Assembly: GCF_902833905.1 (NCBI RefSeq)
Contig: NZ_CADFGP010000009.1
Location: 124,001-188,000 of the forward strand
Origin: Paraburkholderia tuberum STM678
GTDB lineage: Bacteria > Pseudomonadota > Gammaproteobacteria > Burkholderiales > Burkholderiaceae
Length of the DNA stretch: 64,000 nt
Direction of reading: 5' to 3'
This document shows positions 1-7,958 of the stretch, piece after piece. The notes under the pieces were generated by a model that ran no database searches, was not told the origin of the DNA, and was given only the letters and a program-made list of their open reading frames with translations. Each line of letters starts with the position of its first letter. Positions within the stretch are counted from its first letter, which is position 1. The position numbers and the translations under genes are program-made.

Positions 1-32
1 TTGCCTGCGGCGGATTTGTCTTTGTTCTTGTG

Positions 33-605
33 GTGTTGGCCTTTCCTTGCTGACTTATCGGTCTATTAGCGTTGCCCCTGTGCGGGGCGGCACCTACTTT
101 CTTTGCTGCTGCAAAGAAAGTAGGCAAAGAAGACAGCTCAAACCGCCAATTCTTAAGCGGGCACCGTGCTCCACGAATGGCAGTGGTGCATCTGGAATCC
201 GTGCCCCCGCACATTCCACGGCAGTGACAAAGCCGTCATCCATCCCACTCCGCACTACGTGCGTCGCGGACGCGTACGCAAGGGAAACCAGGCTGTTTTT
301 TTATGTTAGTGGGACCATCGGCTGCGCCTCGGCGACGCGCCGAAACGACCAATGGTTTGAGAACAGCGCTTCGGCGCGCGCAGCGCCGCCGGAAGAATGA
401 TGGCCTTGTCACTAACGCGGAGTGTGCGGGAACACAGATTCCAGATGCACCACTACCCGAGGTGGACAAAGGGACCCGCTTAAGAGTTAGCGGTTTGAGC
501 TGTCTTCTTTGCCTACTTTCTTTGCAGCAGCAAAGAAAGTAGGTGCCGCCCCGCACAGGGGCAACGCTAATAGACCGACAAGAAATCAAGGAAAGGCCAA
601 CGCCC
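33..605. repeat. Long imperfect inverted repeat with nested palindromes
   Basis: The left arm (about 33-250) is matched in reverse complement by the right arm (about 395-605). Each arm contains the same palindrome, CCTACTTTCTTTGC-TGCT-GCAAAGAAAGTAGG or its complement, at 93-124 and 512-543. The arms differ by scattered substitutions further in, so this is an old or diverged pair. Each arm can be read as an open frame of about 117 codons with similar products, but both frames follow the repeat symmetry, have no recognisable domain and are rich in Cys and Arg, so they are probably not genes. The unit resembles the dispersed intergenic repeats of Burkholderiaceae. The loop (about 250-395) holds nothing recognisable. 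Confidence 0.85.
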
Positions 606-710
606 TAAGAGCACAGAAAAAAGGGCGAAGGCAAAAAAACACAACAACAAAACAGAACCCCGCGCCGCAGGCGCAAAAAAACCACCCGCTGCACGGCCAA
701 AAAGTTGCTA

Positions 711-1763
711 TTACTTCTGCATCGAATCCATATCAACCACAAACCGATACTTCACATCGCTCTTGAGCATGCGCTCATAAGCTTCATTGATCTTCTGCAT
801 CGGAATCATTTCAATATCGGAAGTAATGCCATGCTCGCCACAGAAATCGAGCATCTCCTGCGTCTCGGCAATACCGCCAATCAGCGAACCAGCAAGGCGC
901 CGCCGCTTGAAGATCAGATTGAACACCTGCGGCGACGGATGATCGTGCTCCGGCGCACCCACCAACGTCATCGTCGCGTCACGCTTGAGCAGATTCAAAA
1001 ACGGATTCAGATCATGCTGCGCAGCCACCGTATTGAGAATGAAATCGAAGCTATTCACATGCGCTTCCATCTCCTGCGGATTCTTCGAAACCACGACTTC
1101 ATGCGCGCCAAGCCGCTTCGCATCCTCGATCTTCGACGGCGAAGTCGTAAACAGCACGACATGCGCGCCCATCGCCCGAGCCAGCTTCACACCCATATGG
1201 CCGAGTCCACCGAGGCCGACGATCCCGACTTTCTTGCCCGGGCCCACGCCCCACGTACGTAGCGGCGAATACGTGGTGATGCCCGCGCACAGCAGCGGCG
1301 CGACACCCGCGGCGTCGAGATTCCGCGGCACGCGCAGCGTAAAAGCCTCATCGACGACCAGTTGCGTCGAATAGCCACCGTAAGTGACCTGTCCGTCGAC
1401 GCGATCGACACCGTTATACGTGCCCACCCAACCGTTCTCGCAATACTGCTCGAGACCTTCCGCGCAGCTCGAACAGGTGCGGCACGAATCGACCAGACAG
1501 CCGACCGCGACCAGTTCACCGACCTTGTACTTCGTCACGTTCGGACCAACCGCGGTCACACGGCCTACGATCTCGTGGCCCGGCACGACCGGGTAGATCG
1601 TGTTCTTCCATTCGTTGCGCGCCTGATGCAGGTCGGAATGACACACGCCGCAGTACAGCACTTCCATCTGCACGTCGTGGGCGCGGGGTGCGCGGCGCTG
1701 GATTTCAAATGGGGCGAGCGGCGCGGTCGCGTCGGTCGCTGCATAGGCATACGTCGTGCTCAT
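711..1763 (-). CDS. Zinc-dependent NAD(P) alcohol dehydrogenase (YahK/CAD-like)
   Basis: A medium-chain dehydrogenase of 350 residues that should interconvert alcohols and aldehydes in the cytoplasm. Catalytic zinc ligands are visible as Cys38 (motif CGVCHSD) and His63 (PGHE). A structural zinc site is formed by Cys94, Cys97, Cys100 and Cys108. A Rossmann motif GLGGLG follows near residue 180. Length is normal for the cinnamyl-alcohol/YahK group. The start at 1763 (MSTTYAY) is chosen over longer in-frame extensions because a GGAG ribosome site sits 6 bases upstream. It is divergent from an AraC-type regulator, an arrangement like YqhC controlling an aldehyde reductase, so local control by that gene is inferred. 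The physiological substrate cannot be read from the sequence. Confidence 0.93.
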   Translation of the reverse strand: MSTTYAYAATDATAPLAPFEIQRRAPRAHDVQMEVLYCGVCHSDLHQARNEWKNTIYPVVPGHEIVGRVTAVGPNVTKYKVGELVAVGCLVDSCRTCSSCAEGLEQYCENGWVGTYNGVDRVDGQVTYGGYSTQLVVDEAFTLRVPRNLDAAGVAPLLCAGITTYSPLRTWGVGPGKKVGIVGLGGLGHMGVKLARAMGAHVVLFTTSPSKIEDAKRLGAHEVVVSKNPQEMEAHVNSFDFILNTVAAQHDLNPFLNLLKRDATMTLVGAPEHDHPSPQVFNLIFKRRRLAGSLIGGIAETQEMLDFCGEHGITSDIEMIPMQKINEAYERMLKSDVKYRFVVDMDSMQK

Positions 1764-2100
1764 GGATGACTCCAGCAAAGAGGGTGATGGCGCAACATGC
1801 GACGCGCCGACGATGCGCAACACTGGGTTGCGGATGCGGCGGGCCGCAGCATGAACCGGGATCGGGGCGCGAGCGTTGGGGGCCGCCGTTGGCAAGCTGT
1901 CGGCGCATGGCGGTCGATGACCGCGCACGCTGCGCGCGTCGAAAAAGGCGATCCGGCAGGGTTCCCATCTTAGGGACCCGGCGCTGCCCGGGGAATACCT
2001 GATCGTCTTGAAGGTTTGCCTAAAACTCCGGAGGGGCAGCGCGACAGGCTGTTTGATGCTAAATTTCAAGCATTATTCTCTTGGCCGTCGCCATATCGTC
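1764..2100. other. Divergent intergenic region between alcohol dehydrogenase and AraC regulator
   Basis: It should carry both promoters and the regulator site. The in-frame extensions of both genes into it lack homology-like content, so I treat it as noncoding. No clear consensus promoter was picked out. Confidence 0.5.
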
Positions 2101-3069
2101 ATGTCCACTCAAGCTGTCGGTTCCATTCCGGAAGACCCCGCGCAACGCCGCTTGCTCGAACTGTTCAACCTGCTCGCGCCGAATGCCGGCATGACGCGCT
2201 CGAGCCTCGAAGGCGTCAGCCTGCTGCGCGCGAATCGTCCGATGCCGCGCATGCCGGTCATGTACGAGCCGAGCATCGTGATCGTCTGTCAGGGGCGCAA
2301 GCGCGGCTATCTCGGCGATCAGGTGTTCCAGTACGACGCGCAGCAGTACCTGGTGCTGTCGGTGCCGTTGCCGTTCGAATGCGAGACCGAGGCAAGCGAA
2401 CAGGAGCCGTTTCTCGGCATGTCGGTGCGCGTCGATCTGACGATGGTCGCCGAACTGCTGATGGCGCTCAACGAAACCCAGGGCCTCGCGCAATACGAAC
2501 CGGCCGGCATGTATTCGACGCCGCTCGATGCCGCACTGAGCAGCGCGGTGCAGCGTCTGCTGGAGGCGCTCGCGTCGCCGCTCGACGCGCAAATCCTGGC
2601 GCCTGGCATCGTCCGGGAAATCTGTTATCGCGTGTTGACCGGCGAGCAGGGCGGCGCGATTCGCGCGGCGCTCACGCATCAGAATCACTTTGGCCGCATC
2701 GCGAAGGCGCTGCGGCGCATTCATGCGGACTACCACGCGTCGCTCGACGTCGATACGCTCGCGGCCGAGGCCGGCATGAGCCTCGCGGTGTTTCATGCGC
2801 AATTCAAGGCGGTCACCGCGACCTCGCCGATGCAGTACGTGAAGACCACGCGTCTGCATCACGCGCGTCTGTTGATGGTGCAGGATGGCTTGAATGCGGG
2901 CGCGGCCGCCGTGCGGGTCGGTTACGAAAGCGCGTCGCAGTTCAGCCGCGAGTTCAAGCGGCTGTTCGGCCTGAGTCCCGTCGACGAGGTCAAGCGCATG
3001 CGCGTCGCTCACGATGCGCCGCCGCCGCGCGCGCACAAGCCGGTGCCGCGTTATGTGACCGCGGTCTAA
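2101..3069 (+). CDS. AraC-family transcriptional regulator (AraC_N type)
   Basis: A protein of 322 residues with an N-terminal cupin-like AraC_N sensor domain (about 25-180) and a C-terminal double helix-turn-helix (about 205-305). The second HTH carries the family signature around VGYESASQFSREFKRLFG. It is expected to sense a small molecule, probably an aldehyde or alcohol, and activate the divergent dehydrogenase. This target is inferred from position only. Start 2101 (MSTQAVGS) is preferred because homology-like sequence begins there, though ATG codons at 2056 and 2008 are possible. Its 3' end overlaps by four bases the stop of the convergent molybdoenzyme gene. Confidence 0.9.
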   Translation: MSTQAVGSIPEDPAQRRLLELFNLLAPNAGMTRSSLEGVSLLRANRPMPRMPVMYEPSIVIVCQGRKRGYLGDQVFQYDAQQYLVLSVPLPFECETEASEQEPFLGMSVRVDLTMVAELLMALNETQGLAQYEPAGMYSTPLDAALSSAVQRLLEALASPLDAQILAPGIVREICYRVLTGEQGGAIRAALTHQNHFGRIAKALRRIHADYHASLDVDTLAAEAGMSLAVFHAQFKAVTATSPMQYVKTTRLHHARLLMVQDGLNAGAAAVRVGYESASQFSREFKRLFGLSPVDEVKRMRVAHDAPPPRAHKPVPRYVTAV

Positions 3070-3872
3070 AGCCCGCTGAACCAGTTGTAGCCCTGATCTT
3101 CCCAGTAGCCGCCCGGGTTCGTGTTGGTCACGAAGATCGCGGCGATGTGCTTCGGGTTCTTGAAGCCGAGCTTGGTCGGCACGCGCAGCTTCAGCGGATA
3201 GCCGTATCTGGCCGGCAGCGGCGCGTTGCGGAAATCGAGCGTCAATTGCGTTTGCGGATGCAGCGCGGTCGCCATGTCGAGGCTCGAGTAATAGCGGTCC
3301 GCGCATTTGAAACCGACGTAGCGCGCGCTCAGATCGGCACCGATCAGTTCGAGAAACGTGCGAAACGGCACGCCGCTCCATTGTCCGATCGCGCTCCATC
3401 CTTCGATGCACACGTGACGCGTGATCTGCGAGACCTGCGGCAACCTGCGCAGCTGCTCGAGACTCCAGCCGCGTTTATCCGCGACGAGCCCCGATACTTC
3501 GAGCCGATAGGTCGAGCCGTCGATATCGGGCGCGTCGAACTCGGGATAGAACGCGTTGAACGGAAACGGATCGGTGACATCGCGCGCCGAATAGGTCGGC
3601 GCGAGTTTGTTGCGATTGAACAGCCACGCCTGCACGCGGTCGTTCCAGCGCGACATCGCCCATAGCACCTTGTCGACGGAATCGTTGTCCTGCAGGTTGC
3701 AGCCGGACAGCATCGCGAGCGCGCCGATCGATAGCGACGAGCGCAGAAACAAGCGGCGTTGCAACTGCTCGATCCGCGGCCGGTGCTCGGCAAGCACGAT
3801 GCGTGAGCGGCGCGCGTCTTCTGTATTGGCGTGCGTATCGTTCGCCGTGTCGGTTCGTTGCGGGGCGCTCAT
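3066..3872 (-). CDS. MsrP/sulfite-oxidase-fold molybdopterin oxidoreductase, exported
   Basis: A 268-residue protein of the oxidoreductase molybdopterin-binding (sulfite oxidase/YedY) family. The putative molybdenum-ligand cysteine is Cys155 in RHVCIEGW. The N terminus has twin arginines at 39-40 (RRLFLR), a hydrophobic stretch and a lipobox-like LSGC ending at Cys58, which suggests Tat export and possibly lipidation. Its start overlaps the stop of the upstream cytochrome b561 gene (ATGA), so the two are coupled and the cytochrome is the likely electron partner. MsrP repairs oxidised methionine residues in envelope proteins. Whether this enzyme does that, or reduces another S- or N-oxide, is not visible. 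Confidence 0.88.
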   Translation of the reverse strand: MSAPQRTDTANDTHANTEDARRSRIVLAEHRPRIEQLQRRLFLRSSLSIGALAMLSGCNLQDNDSVDKVLWAMSRWNDRVQAWLFNRNKLAPTYSARDVTDPFPFNAFYPEFDAPDIDGSTYRLEVSGLVADKRGWSLEQLRRLPQVSQITRHVCIEGWSAIGQWSGVPFRTFLELIGADLSARYVGFKCADRYYSSLDMATALHPQTQLTLDFRNAPLPARYGYPLKLRVPTKLGFKNPKHIAAIFVTNTNPGGYWEDQGYNWFSGL

Positions 3873-4519
3873 GCGCGAGTCCTCTGGGAGGCTTGATCGA
3901 TGCGCTGCGCATTGCGCCGGGCGCGTCCGGTGACCATCGGCGGCAACGTGCGCGGCACCAGCAGCACCAGCAGCAGATGCACGACGACAAAGCCGACCAC
4001 GCCGGCCATCGCGACGAAATGCACGCGGCGCGCAAAATCGAAGCCGCCGAACAGCGCGGTTAGCCACGACAATTGCACCGGCTTCCAGATCGACAGTCCC
4101 GATGCGACCAGCAGCACGCCGAGCAGCAGTACCAGCAGATACAACGCGCGCTGCACGGCGTTGTACTTGCCGGTTTCGTGCGGCAGTCTTAGGCGCAACG
4201 CGAGCGCCGCGTCGCGCGCCAGCTCGCGGGCACGCACCGGCAGCAGCTTGCGACGCAAATGGCCGCTCGCGACGCCATACGCGAGATACAGCAGGCCGTT
4301 CGCGCACAGCAGCCACATCGCCGCGAAGTGCCATGCGATCGAGCCGCCGAGCCATCCGCCGACCGTCGCCCACACGGGGAACCGGAACGGAAAGATCGGC
4401 GACGCGTTATAAATCGCCCAGCCGCTCATCACCATGCAGACCATCGCGAATGCATTGATCCAGTGCGTCACGCGAACGACGAGGGGATGAACGACCAGAA
4501 ATGCTTGCGAGTCGGGCAT
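3869..4519 (-). CDS. Cytochrome b561-family membrane protein
   Basis: About 216 residues with four predicted transmembrane segments and conserved histidines (VTHWINA near the N terminus, WHFAAMW, and HFVAM plus VVHLLL near the C terminus) that fit a diheme cytochrome b561/Ni-hydrogenase-type b subunit. It should pass quinol electrons to a periplasmic partner, here the co-transcribed MsrP-like enzyme. It takes the place that MsrQ holds in the E. coli msrPQ pair but does not look like MsrQ. ATG at 4519 is preferred. An in-frame TTG lies at 4528. The ribosome site is weak (GAAGA). Confidence 0.88.
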   Translation of the reverse strand: MPDSQAFLVVHPLVVRVTHWINAFAMVCMVMSGWAIYNASPIFPFRFPVWATVGGWLGGSIAWHFAAMWLLCANGLLYLAYGVASGHLRRKLLPVRARELARDAALALRLRLPHETGKYNAVQRALYLLVLLLGVLLVASGLSIWKPVQLSWLTALFGGFDFARRVHFVAMAGVVGFVVVHLLLVLLVPRTLPPMVTGRARRNAQRIDQASQRTRA

Positions 4520-4562
4520 AGTCTTCAAAGACGAGGGGGAGGAAGACGAACGACGCGCCGCT

Positions 4563-5204
4563 TTACATCGGCGGCGTCACGCCATGCTCGCCGGCCGAAA
4601 TGAAATTCGCCGCCATCGCGCCGTCCGCTTCCTTGTGCGCGAACAGCACGACCTTCGTGCCGGGCGTGAGCAACGCGCGGTTGCCCGGCTCCAGACTGAC
4701 GATGGGCACGTCCTGCGGAATCACGATCTTCTTCTCGCCATCCTTGTACTTGATGGTAATCGTGCGGCCGTTGCTGACCACGAGCGAGCCGACCGTGCCG
4801 TTCGTCATCGTGCTGTTCGCGCCGAGATCCCACGGCCGATGACCTTCGCCCGAACCGCGCATGCTCGGCGGGAATACATGCACTTCGAGCGCCTTCAACG
4901 TGCCGTCGGGCTGCGGAATCGCGGCGGTGCCGACGTAGCTGTCCGGCTTGATGTCGCTGACGTTGGCGAGCGTGACGCCGCGAATCGGCGTGTCGGCGGC
5001 CAGCTTCACGTCGACGTCCTGACCATTGCGCGTGTGGACTTTGAGCAGATCGCCCGACAGCGACGTCACCGTGCCGCGCACGCCGGTCGGCGCGGCGGTC
5101 TGGGCCGAAGCCGCGAACGTCGTCGCGAGCAGCACGGCGGCGAGTGCGGGGACGGCGAGGGCGCGCAGCGTTCGTGCGCGGGCGATCTTCATACGGGTCT
5201 TCAT
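4563..5204 (-). CDS. Secreted DUF5666-like periplasmic protein
   Basis: A 213-residue protein with a signal peptide (basic MKTRMKIARAR, hydrophobic core, ASA cleavage near residue 34). Two small beta-rich repeats follow (GTVTSLSGD and GTVGSLVVSNG), consistent with OB-like DUF5666 domains. No catalytic motif is seen. It is the first gene of the operon with the b561 and MsrP-like genes, about 43 bases upstream of them, and has a GGAG ribosome site. It could be an accessory, chaperone or protected substrate for the molybdoenzyme; this is inference. Confidence 0.8.
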   Translation of the reverse strand: MKTRMKIARARTLRALAVPALAAVLLATTFAASAQTAAPTGVRGTVTSLSGDLLKVHTRNGQDVDVKLAADTPIRGVTLANVSDIKPDSYVGTAAIPQPDGTLKALEVHVFPPSMRGSGEGHRPWDLGANSTMTNGTVGSLVVSNGRTITIKYKDGEKKIVIPQDVPIVSLEPGNRALLTPGTKVVLFAHKEADGAMAANFISAGEHGVTPPM

Positions 5205-5286
5205 GAGGCAACTCCAGGAAGGGATGCAGCGTGGTGGACGGTGCGTTCAGACTAGCCGTCGCATCGGCTCGTCAGAGTGACGGGAG

Positions 5287-5304
5287 GATGACAAAAACGT
5301 CATC
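5287..5304. promoter_or_regulatory. Perfect inverted repeat GATGAC-N6-GTCATC, candidate response-regulator box
   Basis: An 18-bp perfect dyad in the divergent interval between the DUF5666-like operon and the two-component genes. Its TGAC/GTCA arms resemble CusR/HprR-type boxes (TGACA-like half sites). Position and symmetry suggest that the response regulator binds here and controls both directions. Confidence 0.6.
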
Positions 5305-5314
5305 AAGGGTCGAT

Positions 5315-5337
5315 GGCGGCCACGTAGAATGGCCGCC
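5315..5337. promoter_or_regulatory. GC-rich hairpin GGCGGCC-N9-GGCCGCC upstream of the response regulator
   Basis: A perfect 7-bp stem lies 11 bases after the candidate operator. It could be a second binding site or a 5' leader hairpin. There is no U-run directly after it, so it is not a simple terminator. Confidence 0.35.
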
Positions 5338-5436
5338 GGGAGCGCTGCGGTTGTTCTCGAGCGCTGTCATCAGGCTTTTTTGCGCGGGCGAGCGCGGCCT
5401 TTACGGTCGCATCGCGCGAGAGGAGCAGTGAGCATC

Positions 5437-6108
5437 ATGAGCATTCTGGTCATCGAAGACGATCCGAAAACCGGCGACTATCTGAAGAAGGGCCTGCGCG
5501 AGCATGGCTACGCGGTCGACCTCGCGCGCACCGGCACGGACGGCCTGCATCTGGCGCTCGAGCATGAATACGAACTGGTCGTTCTCGACGTGATGCTGCC
5601 CGGCATCGACGGTTGGGAAATCATGCGGGCGTTGCGTGCGCGGCGCGATCTGCGGGTGATTTTCCTGACCGCGCGCGATCAGGTCAGCGACCGCATTCGC
5701 GGTCTCGAACTCGGCGCCGACGACTACCTGGTCAAACCGTTTTCGTTTACCGAGCTGGTGCTGCGCGTTCGCACGCTGTTGCGCCGTGGCGTAATCCGCG
5801 AGAGCGACGTGTTCGAAGTCGCCGACCTCAAGCTCGACGTATTGCGCCGCCGGGTCACGCGCGAGGGCGTCGACATTGCGCTGACCAACAAGGAGTTCAT
5901 GCTGCTGCATCTGCTGGTGCGCCGCGAGGGCGAAGCGCTGTCACGTTCGCAGATCGCGTCGGAAGTGTGGGACATGAACTTCGATAGCGACACCAACGTG
6001 GTCGACGTGGCGATCAAGCGCTTGCGCGCAAAGGTCGATCACCCGTTCGGGAAGAAGCTGATTCACACGGTGCGCAGCATCGGCTACACGTTCGGCGACG
6101 GCGCATGA
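5437..6108 (+). CDS. OmpR-family response regulator (CusR/IrlR/HprR type)
   Basis: A 223-residue regulator with an N-terminal receiver domain (acidic pair Asp8-Asp9, phosphoacceptor Asp51 in VVLDVMLPG, Lys100 in LVKPFSF) and a C-terminal winged helix ending in [12 protein letters not shown], typical of heavy-metal/oxidant regulators. ATG 5437 is chosen with AGGAG 11 bases upstream; the GTG at 5428 is too close to that site. It overlaps the histidine kinase gene by ATGA, so the pair is translationally coupled. The divergent MsrP-like operon is the likely target, as HprRS controls msrPQ in E. coli; this is inference. Confidence 0.95.
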   Translation: MSILVIEDDPKTGDYLKKGLREHGYAVDLARTGTDGLHLALEHEYELVVLDVMLPGIDGWEIMRALRARRDLRVIFLTARDQVSDRIRGLELGADDYLVKPFSFTELVLRVRTLLRRGVIRESDVFEVADLKLDVLRRRVTREGVDIALTNKEFMLLHLLVRREGEALSRSQIASEVWDMNFDSDTNVVDVAIKRLRAKVDHPFGKKLIHTVRSIGYTFGDGA

Positions 6109-7505
6109 AACTCTGGAGCGAACGCTCGCTGATCGCGCGCACCACGTTGCTGTTCGCACTGATCGCCTGCGCGGTGATCGGCTCGCTCGGCGCGTATTTC
6201 TATCATTCCGCCGAAGTCTCGCTGCAACGCCGCGCCGACGTCGTGCTGAGCGGCCGTGTCGAGCATTTCAGCCGCATCGTGCACGACCTTTATTCGGTCA
6301 GCGAATTAAAAAAGCGCCCGCTGCTGTTCGAGACGATGCTCGGCGCGGAAGAGGACGTGCTGATCTTCCGGCGGCCGGGCGAAGCGCCGTTCGTCGACGT
6401 GAATCCGGGCAGGCTCGCGGTGCCTGATCTACAGGTCGGCCCGGCGGGCAATCCGCCGGGTGCCGCCGACATGCGTCAAACGCGCCTCTCCGACGGCGTG
6501 CCGGTGCATTGGGCGATTGCGACCGCGACAGCGCGCGAGGATGGCGCCGAAGTCGCGGTGATCGCAGGCCATCCGATGACGAACGAAATGCGCATGCTGG
6601 ACGAATACCGCAACCGCATCGTGCTGGCGACGCTGAGCGGCATGCTGGCCGCGACGCTGCTCGCTTACGGCGTGCTGCGCCGCGCGCTGCGACCGGTTCG
6701 CGAGATCGCCACGCGGGCCGCGCAAATCAGTCCGACGAACCTGGCGGTCCGGCTCGACGACGAAGCGGCGCCGGTGGAACTGCGTCAACTTACGCAGGCG
6801 TTCAACGCGATGCTCGATCGTCTCGCCGACGGCTATCAACGCCTGCAGCAGTTTTCCGCCGATCTCGCGCACGAGATTCGCACGCCGGTCGGCGCGCTGG
6901 TCGGCCAAACCCAGGTGGCGCTCGCGCAGCCGCGCGAAGCCGACGAATATCAGCACCTGCTCGAATCGAATCTCGAGGAGTTGAATCGCCTGAGCCATAT
7001 CGCGGAGAACATCCTGTTTCTCGCGCATGCGGATCATGCGGCGTTGTCGATCGAGCGGCAGCCGGTCGATCTGCGTGGCGAGCTCATCAGGATCGCCGAC
7101 TATTTCGAAGGCCTGGCCGACGAACGCGGGATGCGTTTCGAAGTCGACGCGGCGGGCGTCGCGTCTGCCAATCCGATGCTGTGCCGCCGCGCCATCAACA
7201 ATCTGGTCGTCAACGCGGTGCGTTACGGCGCGGGCGACACGATCGTGCGCCTGCGCGGCGCGCAGGACGAAGCAGGCGCGCTGGTGACGGTCGAAAACGA
7301 GGGCGAGCCGATTCCCGCCATGCAACTCGACCGGCTGTTCGACCGCTTCTATCGCGGCGACGCGGCGCGCAGCGCGTTCACCGAATCGAACGGACTCGGG
7401 CTCGCGATCGTGAAGGCGATCATGCATCTGCATGGCGGCAGCGCGCGTGTGGTGTGTCCGCTGCCAGGCGTCGTGCGCTTCGAGCTGCGCTTTCCGGGCG
7501 CGTGA
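6105..7505 (+). CDS. Heavy-metal/oxidant-type sensor histidine kinase
   Basis: A 466-residue inner-membrane kinase. TM1 spans about residues 12-33, a periplasmic sensor about 34-170, TM2 about 172-190 and HAMP about 190-243. The dimerisation box contains His256 ([10 protein letters not shown]), and the ATPase domain has an N box near [11 protein letters not shown] and a G box [11 protein letters not shown]. Size and order match CusS/IrlS/HprS kinases. The periplasmic domain has no conserved metal-binding Cys or His cluster that I can see, which leaves a redox signal possible. It is the partner of the preceding regulator. Confidence 0.94.
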   Translation: MKLWSERSLIARTTLLFALIACAVIGSLGAYFYHSAEVSLQRRADVVLSGRVEHFSRIVHDLYSVSELKKRPLLFETMLGAEEDVLIFRRPGEAPFVDVNPGRLAVPDLQVGPAGNPPGAADMRQTRLSDGVPVHWAIATATAREDGAEVAVIAGHPMTNEMRMLDEYRNRIVLATLSGMLAATLLAYGVLRRALRPVREIATRAAQISPTNLAVRLDDEAAPVELRQLTQAFNAMLDRLADGYQRLQQFSADLAHEIRTPVGALVGQTQVALAQPREADEYQHLLESNLEELNRLSHIAENILFLAHADHAALSIERQPVDLRGELIRIADYFEGLADERGMRFEVDAAGVASANPMLCRRAINNLVVNAVRYGAGDTIVRLRGAQDEAGALVTVENEGEPIPAMQLDRLFDRFYRGDAARSAFTESNGLGLAIVKAIMHLHGGSARVVCPLPGVVRFELRFPGA

Positions 7506-7548
7506 CTTGCTAGCGGGGTAAGTCCGGCGCCGCCTCAGCCGACGCCGC

Positions 7549-7573
7549 CTATACTTTTCAAAGCGCTTTGAAA
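7549..7573 (+). promoter_or_regulatory. 18-bp perfect palindrome over a putative -10, before the monooxygenase gene
   Basis: TATACT at 7549-7554 is a good -10 candidate. It is followed at once by the palindrome TTTCAAAGCGCTTTGAAA (7556-7573), centred on CG, as in many LacI-family operators. It lies 36 bases upstream of the next start codon. No matching -35 was found. Confidence 0.55.
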
Positions 7574-7609
7574 GGACCGTTCGCTGCCGAACTCACCAGG
7601 AGTCGCATC

Positions 7610-7912
7610 ATGGTCAAGCTCGCTTTGTATGTCCGTCTGGAAGCCAAGCCCGGTAAGGAAAAGGAAGTCGAGGCGTTTCTGCTCGGCGGCCTGCCGCTCG
7701 TCGAGCAGGAGCCGGCCACCGCCGCGTGGTTCGGTCTGAAGCTCGGTCCGTCGACGTACGCCATTTTCGACGCGTTCGAAGACGAAGCCGGCCGCGACGC
7801 GCATCTGAACGGCAAGGTCGCGGCCGCGTTGATGGAGAAGGCGGGCGAGCTGTTCGCGTCGCCACCGAGCATCGTCAAGCTGGATGTGCTCGCGGCCAAA
7901 TTGCCGGGCTGA
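7610..7912 (+). CDS. Antibiotic biosynthesis monooxygenase (ABM) domain protein
   Basis: A 100-residue single-domain dimeric ferredoxin-like fold protein: VKLALYVRLEAKPGKEKEVE at the N terminus, then a WFGL strand and an AIFDAFEDEAGR helix typical of the ABM/YgiN family. Such proteins act as small cofactor-free oxygenases on quinones or as stress proteins. The substrate is unknown. The start is fixed by AGGAG seven bases upstream. It is transcribed alone behind a palindromic site. Confidence 0.85.
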   Translation: MVKLALYVRLEAKPGKEKEVEAFLLGGLPLVEQEPATAAWFGLKLGPSTYAIFDAFEDEAGRDAHLNGKVAAALMEKAGELFASPPSIVKLDVLAAKLPG

Positions 7913-7958
7913 GGTTGAGCGTTGCGTTGGCGTGGTGAACGCCTGACGCCGGCGAGCG

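Noticed and set aside
47-589. Two mirrored 117-codon frames in the inverted repeat
   Set aside because: They resemble each other only because the DNA is an inverted repeat; no domain and no good ribosome site.
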